The notes: a model not told the origin generated them from the letters alone. Shown: positions 1 through 6,062, counted from the first letter of the stretch. The stretch: DNA of 8,554 nucleotides from Deltaproteobacteria bacterium (GCA_031269135.1 JAISZP010000338.1:1-8554), one strand, 5' to 3'. Program-made: numbers and translations.

Positions 1-660
1 TCCCAGCTTAAGATCCGTAACGCTGCCGGTCACCTTTATCCGGTTGGCCGACCCGCCCTCGGTGGCGGTCAGCACTAATCTTTGGTATAGCACCCCGCCT
101 TCGGTTTTGACGTCTTTAACTTCAGCCTTCAGGGCTATTGTCGGGGGATCCCCTGTAGCAGCCACCACTGTGTTTATCTCGTTAGCTATGTCTGATAAAG
201 TCATGCCTGAGACATTTACGGCAATGGAATTGGACGCCGAACTTCCTACCTGGATATTTAAGGTTTCGCTGGCGACGCCGAATGTTTTGGTGGAATCATA
301 GCTTCTGGAGGCGTATTTTTCCGCGATATTGCTGCCGACCACCACGTCGTAATTGCCCAGAGAGGCGGTGGAGGTATTAACGACCGTCATCACGCTTTCA
401 TTGCTGATAGTTGACTTGCGGCTCAGTAATTCGCTTCTGGTATCCTTATCTTGAGCGTCAAGCTTTAAGCTGACCAAACGGGTGTTAAGATCGCTGATGG
501 CCTGAATTTTGGCCTGCCACTCCGCCTTCCAGGTCTCCTGCCTTGTGATGGTGCGGCTCTCGATGGCGACTAACTTATCGACAACAGAAGCAAAGTCGGT
601 CCCAGAGGCCAAACCGGTCCATTTTATGCTGCCTGATATGACGCCTGTAGTGCTGGCCAT
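1..660 (-). CDS. fliD: Flagellar hook-associated protein 2 / filament cap FliD, N-terminal part (cut by window edge)
   Basis: FliD forms the cap at the tip of the growing flagellum and helps flagellin fold into the filament. Reading the minus strand from the ATG at 660-658 gives 220 codons with no stop, running off the left edge; the C-terminal half is missing here. Residues 13-34 (IKWTGLASGTDFASVVDKLVAIE) are the conserved N-terminal FliD segment, normally written as a GLGSGxD...L..iE pattern. Residues 41-65 look like the coiled D0 helix, followed by Ser/Thr/Gly-rich beta sequence as in the D2-D3 part. A GGAG ribosome site sits 7 bases before the ATG, and a sigma-28 promoter lies just upstream. 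The WKAEWQAKI stretch resembles Desulfovibrio-type FliD. The identification is by motif recall, not a search, but the pattern is distinctive. Confidence 0.9.
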   Translation of the reverse strand, partial: MASTTGVISGSIKWTGLASGTDFASVVDKLVAIESRTITRQETWKAEWQAKIQAISDLNTRLVSLKLDAQDKDTRSELLSRKSTISNESVMTVVNTSTASLGNYDVVVGSNIAEKYASRSYDSTKTFGVASETLNIQVGSSASNSIAVNVSGMTLSDIANEINTVVAATGDPPTIALKAEVKDVKTEGGVLYQRLVLTATEGGSANRIKVTGSVTDLKLG

Positions 661-681
661 ATTAAACTCCGCTGGTTAATG

Positions 682-695
682 CCCCTTTAAAGGGG
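682..695. repeat. Perfect 14-bp palindrome in the fliD leader
   Basis: CCCCTTTAAAGGGG reads the same on both strands. It lies between the predicted sigma-28 start point (about 699) and the ribosome site of fliD. It could be a dimeric operator, or fold as a small hairpin in the leader. Which of these, if either, cannot be told from the sequence. Confidence 0.5.
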
Positions 696-705
696 TTCAT
701 TTTAC

Positions 706-732
706 TTATCGGCAATAAAAGAAAAAACGTAA
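706..732 (-). promoter_or_regulatory. Sigma-28 (FliA) promoter of fliD
   Basis: On the minus strand the -35 element TTACGTTT (725-732) matches the sigma-28 consensus TAAAGTTT at 6 of 8 bases. It is followed by exactly 11 bases and then a perfect -10 element GCCGATAA (706-713). Transcription would start near 699, leaving a leader of about 40 bases before the fliD ATG. Cap genes are classic late, sigma-28 dependent flagellar genes, so site and gene agree. Confidence 0.85.
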
Positions 733-774
733 AATCGCCATAAAAGCTTGGCTTTAATGCCCTCCAGCAAGGAC

Positions 775-839
775 ATCAAGCAAAAATCTCAAACAAGGCT
801 CTCAAGCAATAATTTCAAGCAAGACTCTCAAGCAAGAGG
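775..839. repeat. Degenerate tandem array A, period about 13 bp
   Basis: About four and a half copies of a unit close to TCTCAAGCAAGAN: partial at 775-785, then 787-799, 800-813, 814-825 and 826-839. The unit length drifts between 12 and 14. Just beyond, a second short duplication is seen: AAAAGTCTTGCAAACC (881-896) followed by AAAAGTCTTTCAAACCC (898-914). This fills most of the 413-bp gap between fliD and the glycosyltransferase gene, which otherwise holds the fliD promoter and the stem-loop at 1030-1056. No coding sequence is apparent. Confidence 0.65.
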
Positions 840-1029
840 CCCTTAGGCCGCATTTTTAATGCCGCCCACACCACTGTCTAAAAAGTCTTGCAAACCAAAA
901 AGTCTTTCAAACCCAGGCTTTACAAACGCCGGGCCTTTCACACTCAAGGCCGCAACCCCCCGAGCTTATCGACAAGGGCCGCGACGCAAGACCAAATGGA
1001 ATCTCGTCATATAAGAATAGAATCTGGCC

Positions 1030-1056
1030 GCCCCTAAAGCCGTTAGGCTTAGGGGC
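1030..1056 (-). terminator. Stem-loop downstream of the glycosyltransferase gene
   Basis: GCCCCTAAAGCC / GGCTTAGGGGC form an 11-bp stem with one bulged A and a GTTA loop, starting 17 bases past the stop codon at 1074-1076. On the minus strand the bases after it are not a clean T run, so it may be a weak or Rho-assisted terminator, or an mRNA end stabiliser. The T-rich side (TATCTTTTCC) faces the plus strand. Confidence 0.5.
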
Positions 1057-1073
1057 GTATCTTTTCCTATTCC

Positions 1074-3368
1074 TTACCAAGCTATCGGAGAATTATCCAT
1101 CAAGCCAGGCAGGATATCTGAATTGAGATCCAACGTAAGCCCATTTTCGCCTTCGCTGATGGAGGGCGCCTGGTGTTGATTCTCTTTAGCTTCCTTAGCC
1201 GCTATGCGATCAAGTATGCTTTTCGCGACCGGGTTGTTGGGATCAAGCTCATTAGCCTTCAAGGCCGCTTCCTTGGCCAAATAGTCTTCCCCCAGATTAA
1301 AGTGAATGGAGGCGAGTCTGCCCAAGGCGCCGCTATGATTTTCATTGTGCAGAACAAACGTCTTTAGGGGTTCGACCATCTCCCGCCATTTACCTAAGCC
1401 CGCTCCGGTGAAGTAGAACGGCTCGACGTTAAGCTCGTCCTTGGGGCCTTTTTCAAAGGCTTTCAATAAACAGTCGAAGGCTAAAGGCAAATTTTTCCGC
1501 TTGCGGCACAGAGTCGCGAGCAGCCGGTGGGTAGCCGGGTCGTTTAAGCCTGCCGGTTGAGGGAGGCGCAGGAGAGCTTGTTCGGCTCGGTCGAGTTGGC
1601 CTGCGGCCAAATAAGTCTTGGCGAAGCCTAAAAAGGGCTTATGACTGTCGCTTTTGAGCTTGGAAGCCATGTGGAAGTGACGAGCCGCTTGGTCGAAGGC
1701 GCCGATTTCCAGAAAAGCCTCGCCCATGGACATAAGAAGGATGAAGCTATTGAGTTCTTTGCCGAGTTTAAATGGAAAGCAGTCGGCTTCCAGATCCTCG
1801 GCCTTTAAATTAAGAGATTCCAAGGCGCTATTTCCCGCTTCGATGACTTCGCTATAGCGTTTCTGAGCCCATCGCAATTGGGCCAACCTAAAGTAGTTGT
1901 CGGTGGTGTAGCCCCGCTCTATCAAGCCGTAGAGTTCCTTCTCCGCCCTCTCGTAATCGCCGCGGGCCAGGCACAACGGAAAAAGGTCGTTAATCAAAAA
2001 CTGGATGTGAGGAAAACCTTGCTTTTCGGAAAGAATCTTCTCCAACAGGTCGAAAGCCTTGTTATGTTCGTTGGCCTTGGCGAGCTTTTGGCACTCGCCG
2101 TACATGATGTCGAACTTGAAGCCCTTAGGCGGAACCAGCGTTATCGAAGGAACGTTTATGACTTTATTGCCGCGAGGCTTGGTGTTTTTCAAAAAGTACT
2201 CGCGATAAATCAGACACTCGAAGACTGTCTTCTCTTTTTCCTCTCCCTCGACAGCCCAGCGGATGCTCTGCATCTCCGAATTGCCCTTTAAGATTTCCAG
2301 GGTGGAGAACAGACGCCGAGGGGCCTTGACGGCTTGAAGGGCCGGAGTGACTAAAAAGAGAAATTTGGCCCTGGATTCTTTGGCCGCTTTCCTAAAAGCT
2401 ATGACCGGCGGAAGTTTTTGAGGAATATGCACTATCTCGATGTTTTTGAGATCCCTGAGTTCCTTGAGGCTGTCCCAAGCCTGACTCTCCGAGAGGCCGG
2501 CGCCGTTGCCGATGAGCTTAATCCTCATGGGGTGGTCGAAGTTGTCGATAATCTCTTTGATATGGGTATTGAGCTTGTCGCCCCAGCGATCGACCAGATA
2601 CAACAAATCCAGCGTTTCCACCTTCGCCCAGGGAGCGGCCGGGAGATTGCAGCGGATCCGGCGCAGGTTGTGCTTATAGCTCTCCTGATTGCGTCTCTCG
2701 CGCACGGAAATGCGGTCTGATTTGAAGACCGCCATATGATACTCGCCAGTCGGCACTTCAACGTGGATGAAGTCGTAAATGAAGGCCAAGCGACGATTAA
2801 GCGACCACTCTATCAAGACCTTCACCTCTTCGTCGAACCCGCCGACTCTGAGGGCCGCTTCTCTTCGGTGCATCAAGCTTACGTGCAGGACGTGATTGTA
2901 GTGGAACATGAATTCCCTGTTGAAGTCCCTTGAAACCAGCATCTGCTTGTCTAAGATGTGCCTGCGTCCGGTTTTGGCGTCTGAGACCGAGGAGACGGCG
3001 TAGAGGTCCGAGTAAGCCAACCCGGCCTCGGGATTTTCGTCCAAAGCCTTTGAGAGAACCTCGAAATGATTCGGGTAGAAAGTGTCGTCGTCGCCTAGGT
3101 AGCAAATATAGTCGCCCTTGGCCATCTTAAGGCCTTGATTGAAGCGGATGGCCGCACCCTTATTGGCGGTGTCCGGAACATAAATAATGCGTGGGTCGGC
3201 AAATTTTTCCACTACGTGCCCAACGTCCACGCCGCCGTCGTTTAAGACGATTAGTTCCCAGTCCCCCATGGTCTGGGCGGTGATGGAGCTGATGGATTCC
3301 GCCAAGTACTGCGGACGGTTGAAAGTGGATATGAGAGCTGTGACCTTAGGATGATCGAGAGCGGCCAT
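1074..3368 (-). CDS. Family 2 glycosyltransferase with C-terminal TPR repeats (putative flagellar glycosylation)
   Basis: A 764-residue cytoplasmic protein with no signal peptide or membrane segment. Residues 8-200 are a GT-A (family 2) catalytic domain. It has the nucleotide-sugar entry motif ALISTFNRPQYL (11-22), LNDGG (42-46), the metal-binding acidic cluster GDDDTF (92-97) after YICYL, and GGFDEEV (176-182) followed by EW (187-188), where a catalytic acid is usual. Residues about 283-420 form a second alpha/beta region (IKLIGNGAG, then KFLFLVTPA) with no clear metal motif. Residues about 425-720 are helical TPR-like repeats, for example RLAQLRWAQKRYSEVIEAGNSAL and PATHRLLATLCRKRKNLPLA. 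The ATG at 3368 has GAGG 8 bases upstream. The gene stands alone, close to fliD, with a sigma-54 promoter. GT2-TPR proteins in flagellar neighbourhoods often glycosylate flagellin or the cap. That role is inferred here; the acceptor and sugar are unknown. Confidence 0.85.
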   Translation of the reverse strand: MAALDHPKVTALISTFNRPQYLAESISSITAQTMGDWELIVLNDGGVDVGHVVEKFADPRIIYVPDTANKGAAIRFNQGLKMAKGDYICYLGDDDTFYPNHFEVLSKALDENPEAGLAYSDLYAVSSVSDAKTGRRHILDKQMLVSRDFNREFMFHYNHVLHVSLMHRREAALRVGGFDEEVKVLIEWSLNRRLAFIYDFIHVEVPTGEYHMAVFKSDRISVRERRNQESYKHNLRRIRCNLPAAPWAKVETLDLLYLVDRWGDKLNTHIKEIIDNFDHPMRIKLIGNGAGLSESQAWDSLKELRDLKNIEIVHIPQKLPPVIAFRKAAKESRAKFLFLVTPALQAVKAPRRLFSTLEILKGNSEMQSIRWAVEGEEKEKTVFECLIYREYFLKNTKPRGNKVINVPSITLVPPKGFKFDIMYGECQKLAKANEHNKAFDLLEKILSEKQGFPHIQFLINDLFPLCLARGDYERAEKELYGLIERGYTTDNYFRLAQLRWAQKRYSEVIEAGNSALESLNLKAEDLEADCFPFKLGKELNSFILLMSMGEAFLEIGAFDQAARHFHMASKLKSDSHKPFLGFAKTYLAAGQLDRAEQALLRLPQPAGLNDPATHRLLATLCRKRKNLPLAFDCLLKAFEKGPKDELNVEPFYFTGAGLGKWREMVEPLKTFVLHNENHSGALGRLASIHFNLGEDYLAKEAALKANELDPNNPVAKSILDRIAAKEAKENQHQAPSISEGENGLTLDLNSDILPGLMDNSPIAW

Positions 3369-3449
3369 TGTCTATACCTCAATAATTGCGTAGTGTTGAA
3401 AGCCTTCTAAACCTAAGCCTGTGCGGCAGTTTAACCTGAAAACCATTAA

Positions 3450-3465
3450 AGCAATTATTATGCCA
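3450..3465 (-). promoter_or_regulatory. Sigma-54 (RpoN) promoter of the glycosyltransferase gene
   Basis: On the minus strand TGGCATAATAATTGCT matches the -24/-12 consensus TGGCACGN4TTGCW at every position except CG, which is TA here. The GG and GC doublets are exactly 10 bases apart. Transcription would begin near 3438, giving a leader of about 70 bases. Sigma-54 drives middle flagellar genes in many bacteria with polar flagella. The enhancer site for its activator was not identified. Confidence 0.75.
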
Positions 3466-3467
3466 GC

Positions 3468-3505
3468 AAAAAAAGCCTAGCAGCTCCGATTGGCGCTGGT
3501 TAGGC
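3468..3505 (-). terminator. Intrinsic terminator on the minus strand with no gene in front of it
   Basis: Read on the minus strand, GCCTA..CAGC (3505 side) pairs with GCTG.TAGGC (3475 side) around a 10-base loop with a small internal mismatch, followed directly by seven T (3474-3468). It lies immediately upstream of the sigma-54 promoter. It may insulate the glycosyltransferase gene from transcripts entering from 3506-3990. Confidence 0.5.
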
Positions 3506-3540
3506 CTTTGCAATCGCCGCTCCAAAAACTTCCGAACTCC

Positions 3541-3651
3541 GACCGACTTTCTCGCAGACTGATTTTCTCTCTGCCGATTTTTTCTCTGATTAACTTTCTC
3601 TCCGACTGATTTTCTCGCAGACTAACCTTCTCTCTGCTGATTCTTCTCTCT
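3541..3651. repeat. Tandem array B, period 16 bp, seven copies
   Basis: Units start at 3541, 3557, 3573, 3588, 3604, 3620 and 3636. All are 16 bp except the third (15). The consensus is close to GACTGATTTTCTCTCT; the units at 3557 and 3604 differ only near their ends. One strand is strongly pyrimidine-rich. Since 16 is not a multiple of 3, the array cannot encode a peptide repeat, and the minus-strand open frame across it is an artefact. The 919-bp gap 3369-4287 otherwise holds the sigma-54 promoter, an orphan terminator, a possible sigma-70 promoter and array C. Nothing else was recognised between 3662 and 3948. Confidence 0.8.
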
Positions 3652-3948
3652 GCCGACTATTATTGCAATGACCGAATCGTCTCCTTTGAATCAATCCATA
3701 GATTTTCTTTAAGACGTTATTCCGACTTAAGGCGGCTCTCATAAGCCTCTCTTTAGATCCGCTTGACGACGCTTCCATCAAGCGAGAAGCCGCCTGAACA
3801 CTCTACGATAAGGCCTCTGATGCAATAGCCTCCAGGGCGAGTTTCGTCATCGCGGCAAGGCTCCGTCCGAACCGCGTTCCGCTGCGGCTGCAAAAACCGT
3901 TCGCTGAACATCAGACAATCTCTTGCAAGAACAATACCTCAATACAGG

Positions 3949-3978
3949 TTGCCTGCCTTCGCCTTTTCCGTGTATACT
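3949..3978 (+). promoter_or_regulatory. Possible sigma-70 promoter upstream of the two-gene module
   Basis: TTGCCT (3949-3954), 18 bases, then TATACT (3973-3978). Both hexamers are close to the housekeeping consensus. Transcription would start near 3985, about 300 bases before the ATG at 4288, with array C in the leader. A 27-codon open frame begins at 3987, almost at the start point, without a ribosome site, and is not called as a gene. Confidence 0.4.
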
Positions 3979-4054
3979 CAAAATAAATGAAAGATGACTT
4001 TCTGATTTTCAAGAGAGAATCTCAGAGAGTTCCCTCTGCGACAAGTTTGCCCAG

Positions 4055-4143
4055 AGCGGCAGTAGAGTAGAAGCAGCAGTAGATTTGAAGTCGATTAGAA
4101 GCGGCAGAGTCGGTAGATTAGCGGCAGCCGAATCAATCGGCGA
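4055..4143. repeat. Degenerate tandem array C, period about 17 bp
   Basis: Units begin with AGCGGCAG or a variant: 4055-4071 (17), 4072-4088 (17), 4089-4099 (shortened), 4100-4119 (20) and 4120-4143. The purine-rich motif GTAGA or ATTAGA recurs in each. It is more eroded than array B and unrelated to it in sequence. Confidence 0.55.
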
Positions 4144-4287
4144 AGAAGCTCATCGGGTCTATAATCACCGACGACCTTCTATTGTTTGTCTTTATGAGGC
4201 GATGGCGCCGTAGGCGATATAGAGATTGCGCATAATGGAAAAACAAGCGCTTTTTGCGACGAAGGCGTCAGTAAAGAGGTCAAACCC

Positions 4288-4734
4288 ATGGAGGAAGATA
4301 CATCCAACTCTTGCCTCGCGTTCGAACCATACGCTTTAGCGCTTCCCTCAAACATCGACGTCTTTTCAAGTCTCAACAATGACAGTTTGGCCGTCTTTAA
4401 GGACGATGAGGCAGTTCTGGAGCAAGTCAAGCAAGTATTGCGCAATATTTATCTTGGCTTACAAGCCGCCGACAAACTCCGACCGATCCGCACTCGCCTC
4501 TCTCGCTTATGTCTTGTCCGGCTAGAGGACGAGGCTGCATTGTTGGAATGGAACTTCCAAGATTTCCGCGTTGGATTCAGTTTGGAACCGGATAAAACTC
4601 AAAGCTGTTACTATATCGTTTCGCAAGATAAAAGCGTCGGTTCATTTTTTACATATTCCCAGCGGCTCGGCGCAGACAACATGGCGGGACCAGTGGAAAC
4701 ATTAGTGAAATATGTTTTGGCGAATGCTGAATGA
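4288..4734 (+). CDS. Uncharacterised 148-residue protein, first gene of a two-gene module
   Basis: I do not recognise a named family. The protein is soluble, without signal peptide or membrane segment. The N-terminal half is partly helical (42-62, VLEQVKQVLRNIYLGLQ). Residues 66-79 (PIRTRLSRLCLVRL) lead into a beta-rich C-terminal half with the striking segment LLEWNFQDFRVGFSLE (85-100), then a YYIVSQD strand (108-114). I have an impression of similar 'LEWxFxdFRxGFsxE' proteins, each followed by a small partner gene, scattered in many bacteria; this is recall, not a search. The ATG at 4288 has AAAGAGG 8 bases upstream. The frame stays open back to a TGA at about 4193, so a longer non-ATG start is possible but less likely. 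The end overlaps the start of the next, broken gene by 11 bases, which suggests translational coupling. Confidence 0.7.
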   Translation: MEEDTSNSCLAFEPYALALPSNIDVFSSLNNDSLAVFKDDEAVLEQVKQVLRNIYLGLQAADKLRPIRTRLSRLCLVRLEDEAALLEWNFQDFRVGFSLEPDKTQSCYYIVSQDKSVGSFFTYSQRLGADNMAGPVETLVKYVLANAE

Positions 4735-4962
4735 GCTGTCGTTCGGCGTTTATTCGAGACGTTTATTCGAGGAATTTCAAATCACGGATATGGCGATGAC
4801 GGAAGGCGAGCTTAGGCGGCGCTGATTGAGTTGAAGCCTGATTTCTCAAAACGTTCGGTTATTGGACGATTTGCCGGCAAACCGGTAAACCGTCGCCTTT
4901 CAAAGGGGCAAGCCAAAGGCTGCGTAATTGTGGACAATCTTTTCGCTCGCAAGTATAATTAA
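4724..4962 (+). pseudogene. Partner gene of the 4288 protein, split by a single-base frameshift
   Basis: From the ATG at 4724 a frame reads MLNELSFGVYSRRLFEEF and stops at the TGA at 4823-4825 after 33 codons. In the frame offset by one base, protein-like sequence continues from 4819: ALIELKPDFSKRSVIGRFAG onward, with CVIVDNLFARKYN at the end, to a TAA at 4960-4962. Restoring one base near 4815-4820 would give one protein of about 79 residues. Codon use on both sides is like that of the neighbours, and the hypothetical join ELRR-ALIELKP is smooth. I see no slippery heptamer that would suggest programmed shifting. It is therefore a recent pseudogene or an assembly indel. No function is recognised. 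The start lies inside the end of the previous gene, without a clear ribosome site of its own. Confidence 0.6.
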
Positions 4963-5026
4963 GCAGCACTTGATGAAAACTTTCGCCGAAAACTTTCACA
5001 GGCCATGGCGAAAAAACTCGAGACAA

Positions 5027-5212
5027 GCCGATTTCCAGAAGAGCCAATTTCCCCAAAAGCGAATTTCCGGAAGAACAAAAGTCTCGAAAAGCAAAAGGCG
5101 CGAAGAGCAAAAGTACCGGCGATCAAAATCCAGGACGATAAAATCCAAGAAGAGCAAATTCAAGACGAGCAAATCCAAGAAGAGCAAATCCAGGACGATC
5201 AAAATCCAATTT
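5027..5212. repeat. Composite tandem array D, period 16 switching to period 15
   Basis: Five consecutive 16-bp units (starts 5027, 5043, 5059, 5075, 5091) with the pattern GCCGATTTCCAGAAGA, grading into ACAAAAGTCTCGAAAA types, are followed by a partial unit. From 5121 there is one 16-bp unit and then four 15-bp units (starts 5137, 5152, 5167, 5182) of the pattern GAGCAAATCCAAGAA, with a last partial copy at 5197. Frames through it stay open because the unit lacks stops. The plus-strand frame from 5005 would give an IQEEQIQDEQ pentapeptide repeat, but it has no good ribosome site and is not called. The 518-bp gap 4963-5480 also holds the elements at 5281-5408 and the sigma-28 promoter. Confidence 0.75.
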
Positions 5213-5280
5213 GCGCCAAAAAGCCAAAAAGCCGCCAAACAAAAAGCCGCCGAGACAGGCTGAATTTTGGCCTTAAATTT

Positions 5281-5319
5281 GCTAAAATCTCTTTAGGAAA
5301 AACCGGATGAGGTTTTAGC
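5281..5319. repeat. Inverted repeat GCTAAAA / TTTTAGC
   Basis: Perfect 7-bp arms at 5281-5287 and 5313-5319 around 25 bases. A second perfect inverted repeat, TTGTCG-ACAGC-CGACAA, lies at 5340-5356. Neither is followed by a T run. They may be folded ends of a lost transcript or protein sites; no function can be assigned. Confidence 0.35.
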
Positions 5320-5385
5320 CTTTAAAGCGCCCCAAACGCTTGTCGACAGCCGACAATCTCAAAGACGACTTTTGCTGTTGGGTTT

Positions 5386-5408
5386 AGCTGCAGCTTTTTT
5401 TAAAAAAA
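5386..5408 (+). other. Short AGCTGCAGC palindrome followed by T7A7 tract
   Basis: A small GC palindrome followed by TTTTTTT (5395-5401) resembles a weak intrinsic terminator. The T run then mirrors into AAAAAAA (5402-5408), making a 14-bp A/T palindrome about 25 bases before the -35 element of the sigma-28 promoter. It could end incoming transcription, or act as an AT-rich upstream element for the promoter. Confidence 0.35.
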
Positions 5409-5431
5409 TTCGAAAAACCTGCTCTTTTTAT

Positions 5432-5459
5432 TAAAGTCTTTTTGGCGGCTGGCCGATAA
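5432..5459 (+). promoter_or_regulatory. Sigma-28 (FliA) promoter of the 5481-flgM operon
   Basis: The -35 element TAAAGTCT (5432-5439, 7 of 8 to consensus) is followed by 12 bases and a perfect -10 element GCCGATAA (5452-5459). The spacer is one base longer than the enteric optimum, which is within known tolerance. The predicted start near 5466 leaves just room for the AGGGGG ribosome site and the GTG at 5481. With flgM downstream, sigma-28 would raise the level of its own inhibitor. Confidence 0.8.
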
Positions 5460-5480
5460 ATAAACTAGGTAGGGGGCACA

Positions 5481-5999
5481 GTGGCCGATAGAGCATGGCA
5501 AATAGGGCAACTAGTGCGAACCCTAGGGTCGCAATTGAAGGACACCTTCTACGGGGCTTTAGGATTAGCCGCTCACGATTTGCCGCCGGTAAAATCGCAT
5601 CGAGCCATGATAGTCGAGAAGGTCTCCCGCAATGCGGTGGCGGAGCTGGTGAACCAAGCCCGCAATCATCCCCAAAAGGGAGATTTGGCTTCCGCCAACC
5701 CGGCCTACGTCGCCTTGGCTGAATTAGCTCAAAACTATGCCATGCGAGGGCTGGCCTTGGGGCTTAGAAACGAGACCGGGGAGATTAGCTTTCTTGATCT
5801 TGATTTAGACCAAAACTTAGCCCGTCAGACGGGCGGAGCTTTTTTGGATAGAGCCACCAACAAACTGCTGTGGCGGCAACTAAAAAAACTTTCCACCTTG
5901 AAGATTGATCGAAACATGCTGGGGCCCAGAAAGCCCATCATATCGCCGGACCAGCTGCCCGATGAGCCCTTTGACGACGATCTAAGAACCACTCCTTAA
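5481..5999 (+). CDS. Unknown 172-residue protein, first gene of the sigma-28 operon with flgM
   Basis: No family recognised. The predicted protein is soluble, with no signal peptide or membrane segment. Residues 1-30 and 41-62 look helical (WQIGQLVRTLGSQLKDTF; MIVEKVSRNAVAELVNQ). Residues 74-97 hold another helix, and 100-145 are mixed (FLDLDLDQN, then ATNKLLWRQLKKLSTL). The tail from 152 is proline-rich and acidic (PIISPDQLPDEPFDDD) and probably disordered. It does not show the FlgJ rod-binding or FlgN chaperone patterns that often neighbour flgM. The start is a GTG with AGGGGG 4 bases upstream, 15 bases after the predicted sigma-28 start point, so the start is well supported. Its position and promoter make it a late flagellar or chemotaxis-class gene by inference. 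It lies 78 bp from flgM. Confidence 0.75.
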   Translation: MADRAWQIGQLVRTLGSQLKDTFYGALGLAAHDLPPVKSHRAMIVEKVSRNAVAELVNQARNHPQKGDLASANPAYVALAELAQNYAMRGLALGLRNETGEISFLDLDLDQNLARQTGGAFLDRATNKLLWRQLKKLSTLKIDRNMLGPRKPIISPDQLPDEPFDDDLRTTP

Positions 6000-6028
6000 A
6001 TCAAAAGGAGAGAGTTCTTTCACCACAA

Positions 6029-6062
6029 GACCTAAAAGCTTCAATGCTGCGATTTTTAGGTC
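6029..6062 (+). promoter_or_regulatory. Leader hairpin directly before the flgM ribosome site
   Basis: GACCTAAAA (6029-6037) and TTTTAGGTC (6054-6062) form a perfect 9-bp stem with a 16-base loop. The flgM ribosome site (GAGG) starts only a few bases after the stem and the ATG at 6078. There is no T run, so it is not a terminator. It could protect a processed flgM mRNA end or modulate flgM translation relative to the upstream gene. Confidence 0.5.

Noticed and set aside
44..301. Plus-strand open frame opposite fliD
   Set aside because: The minus-strand FliD reading has clear family motifs, a promoter and a ribosome site; this frame is its shadow.
1173..3130. Several open frames on both strands inside the glycosyltransferase gene
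   Set aside because: All are shadows of the 764-residue protein, whose motifs, start site and promoter are consistent.
3590..3781. Minus-strand open frame of 63 codons
   Set aside because: Its second half is array B. There is no ribosome site and no recognisable protein pattern.
3753..3911. Minus-strand open frame of 52 codons starting MFSERFLQPQRN
   Set aside because: Only a weak GAGA-like ribosome site and no recognised motif. It is mentioned in connection with the orphan terminator but is not called.
4179..4445. Minus-strand open frame of 88 codons
   Set aside because: It overlaps the well-supported 4288 gene on the other strand and has no protein-like features.
5005..5310. Plus-strand open frame of 101 codons with an IQEEQ repeat (and an overlapping one at 4928-5263)
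   Set aside because: Both cross array D, whose unit has no stops. There is no convincing ribosome site, and several frames on both strands are open at once. The 16-bp half of the array cannot encode a periodic peptide.
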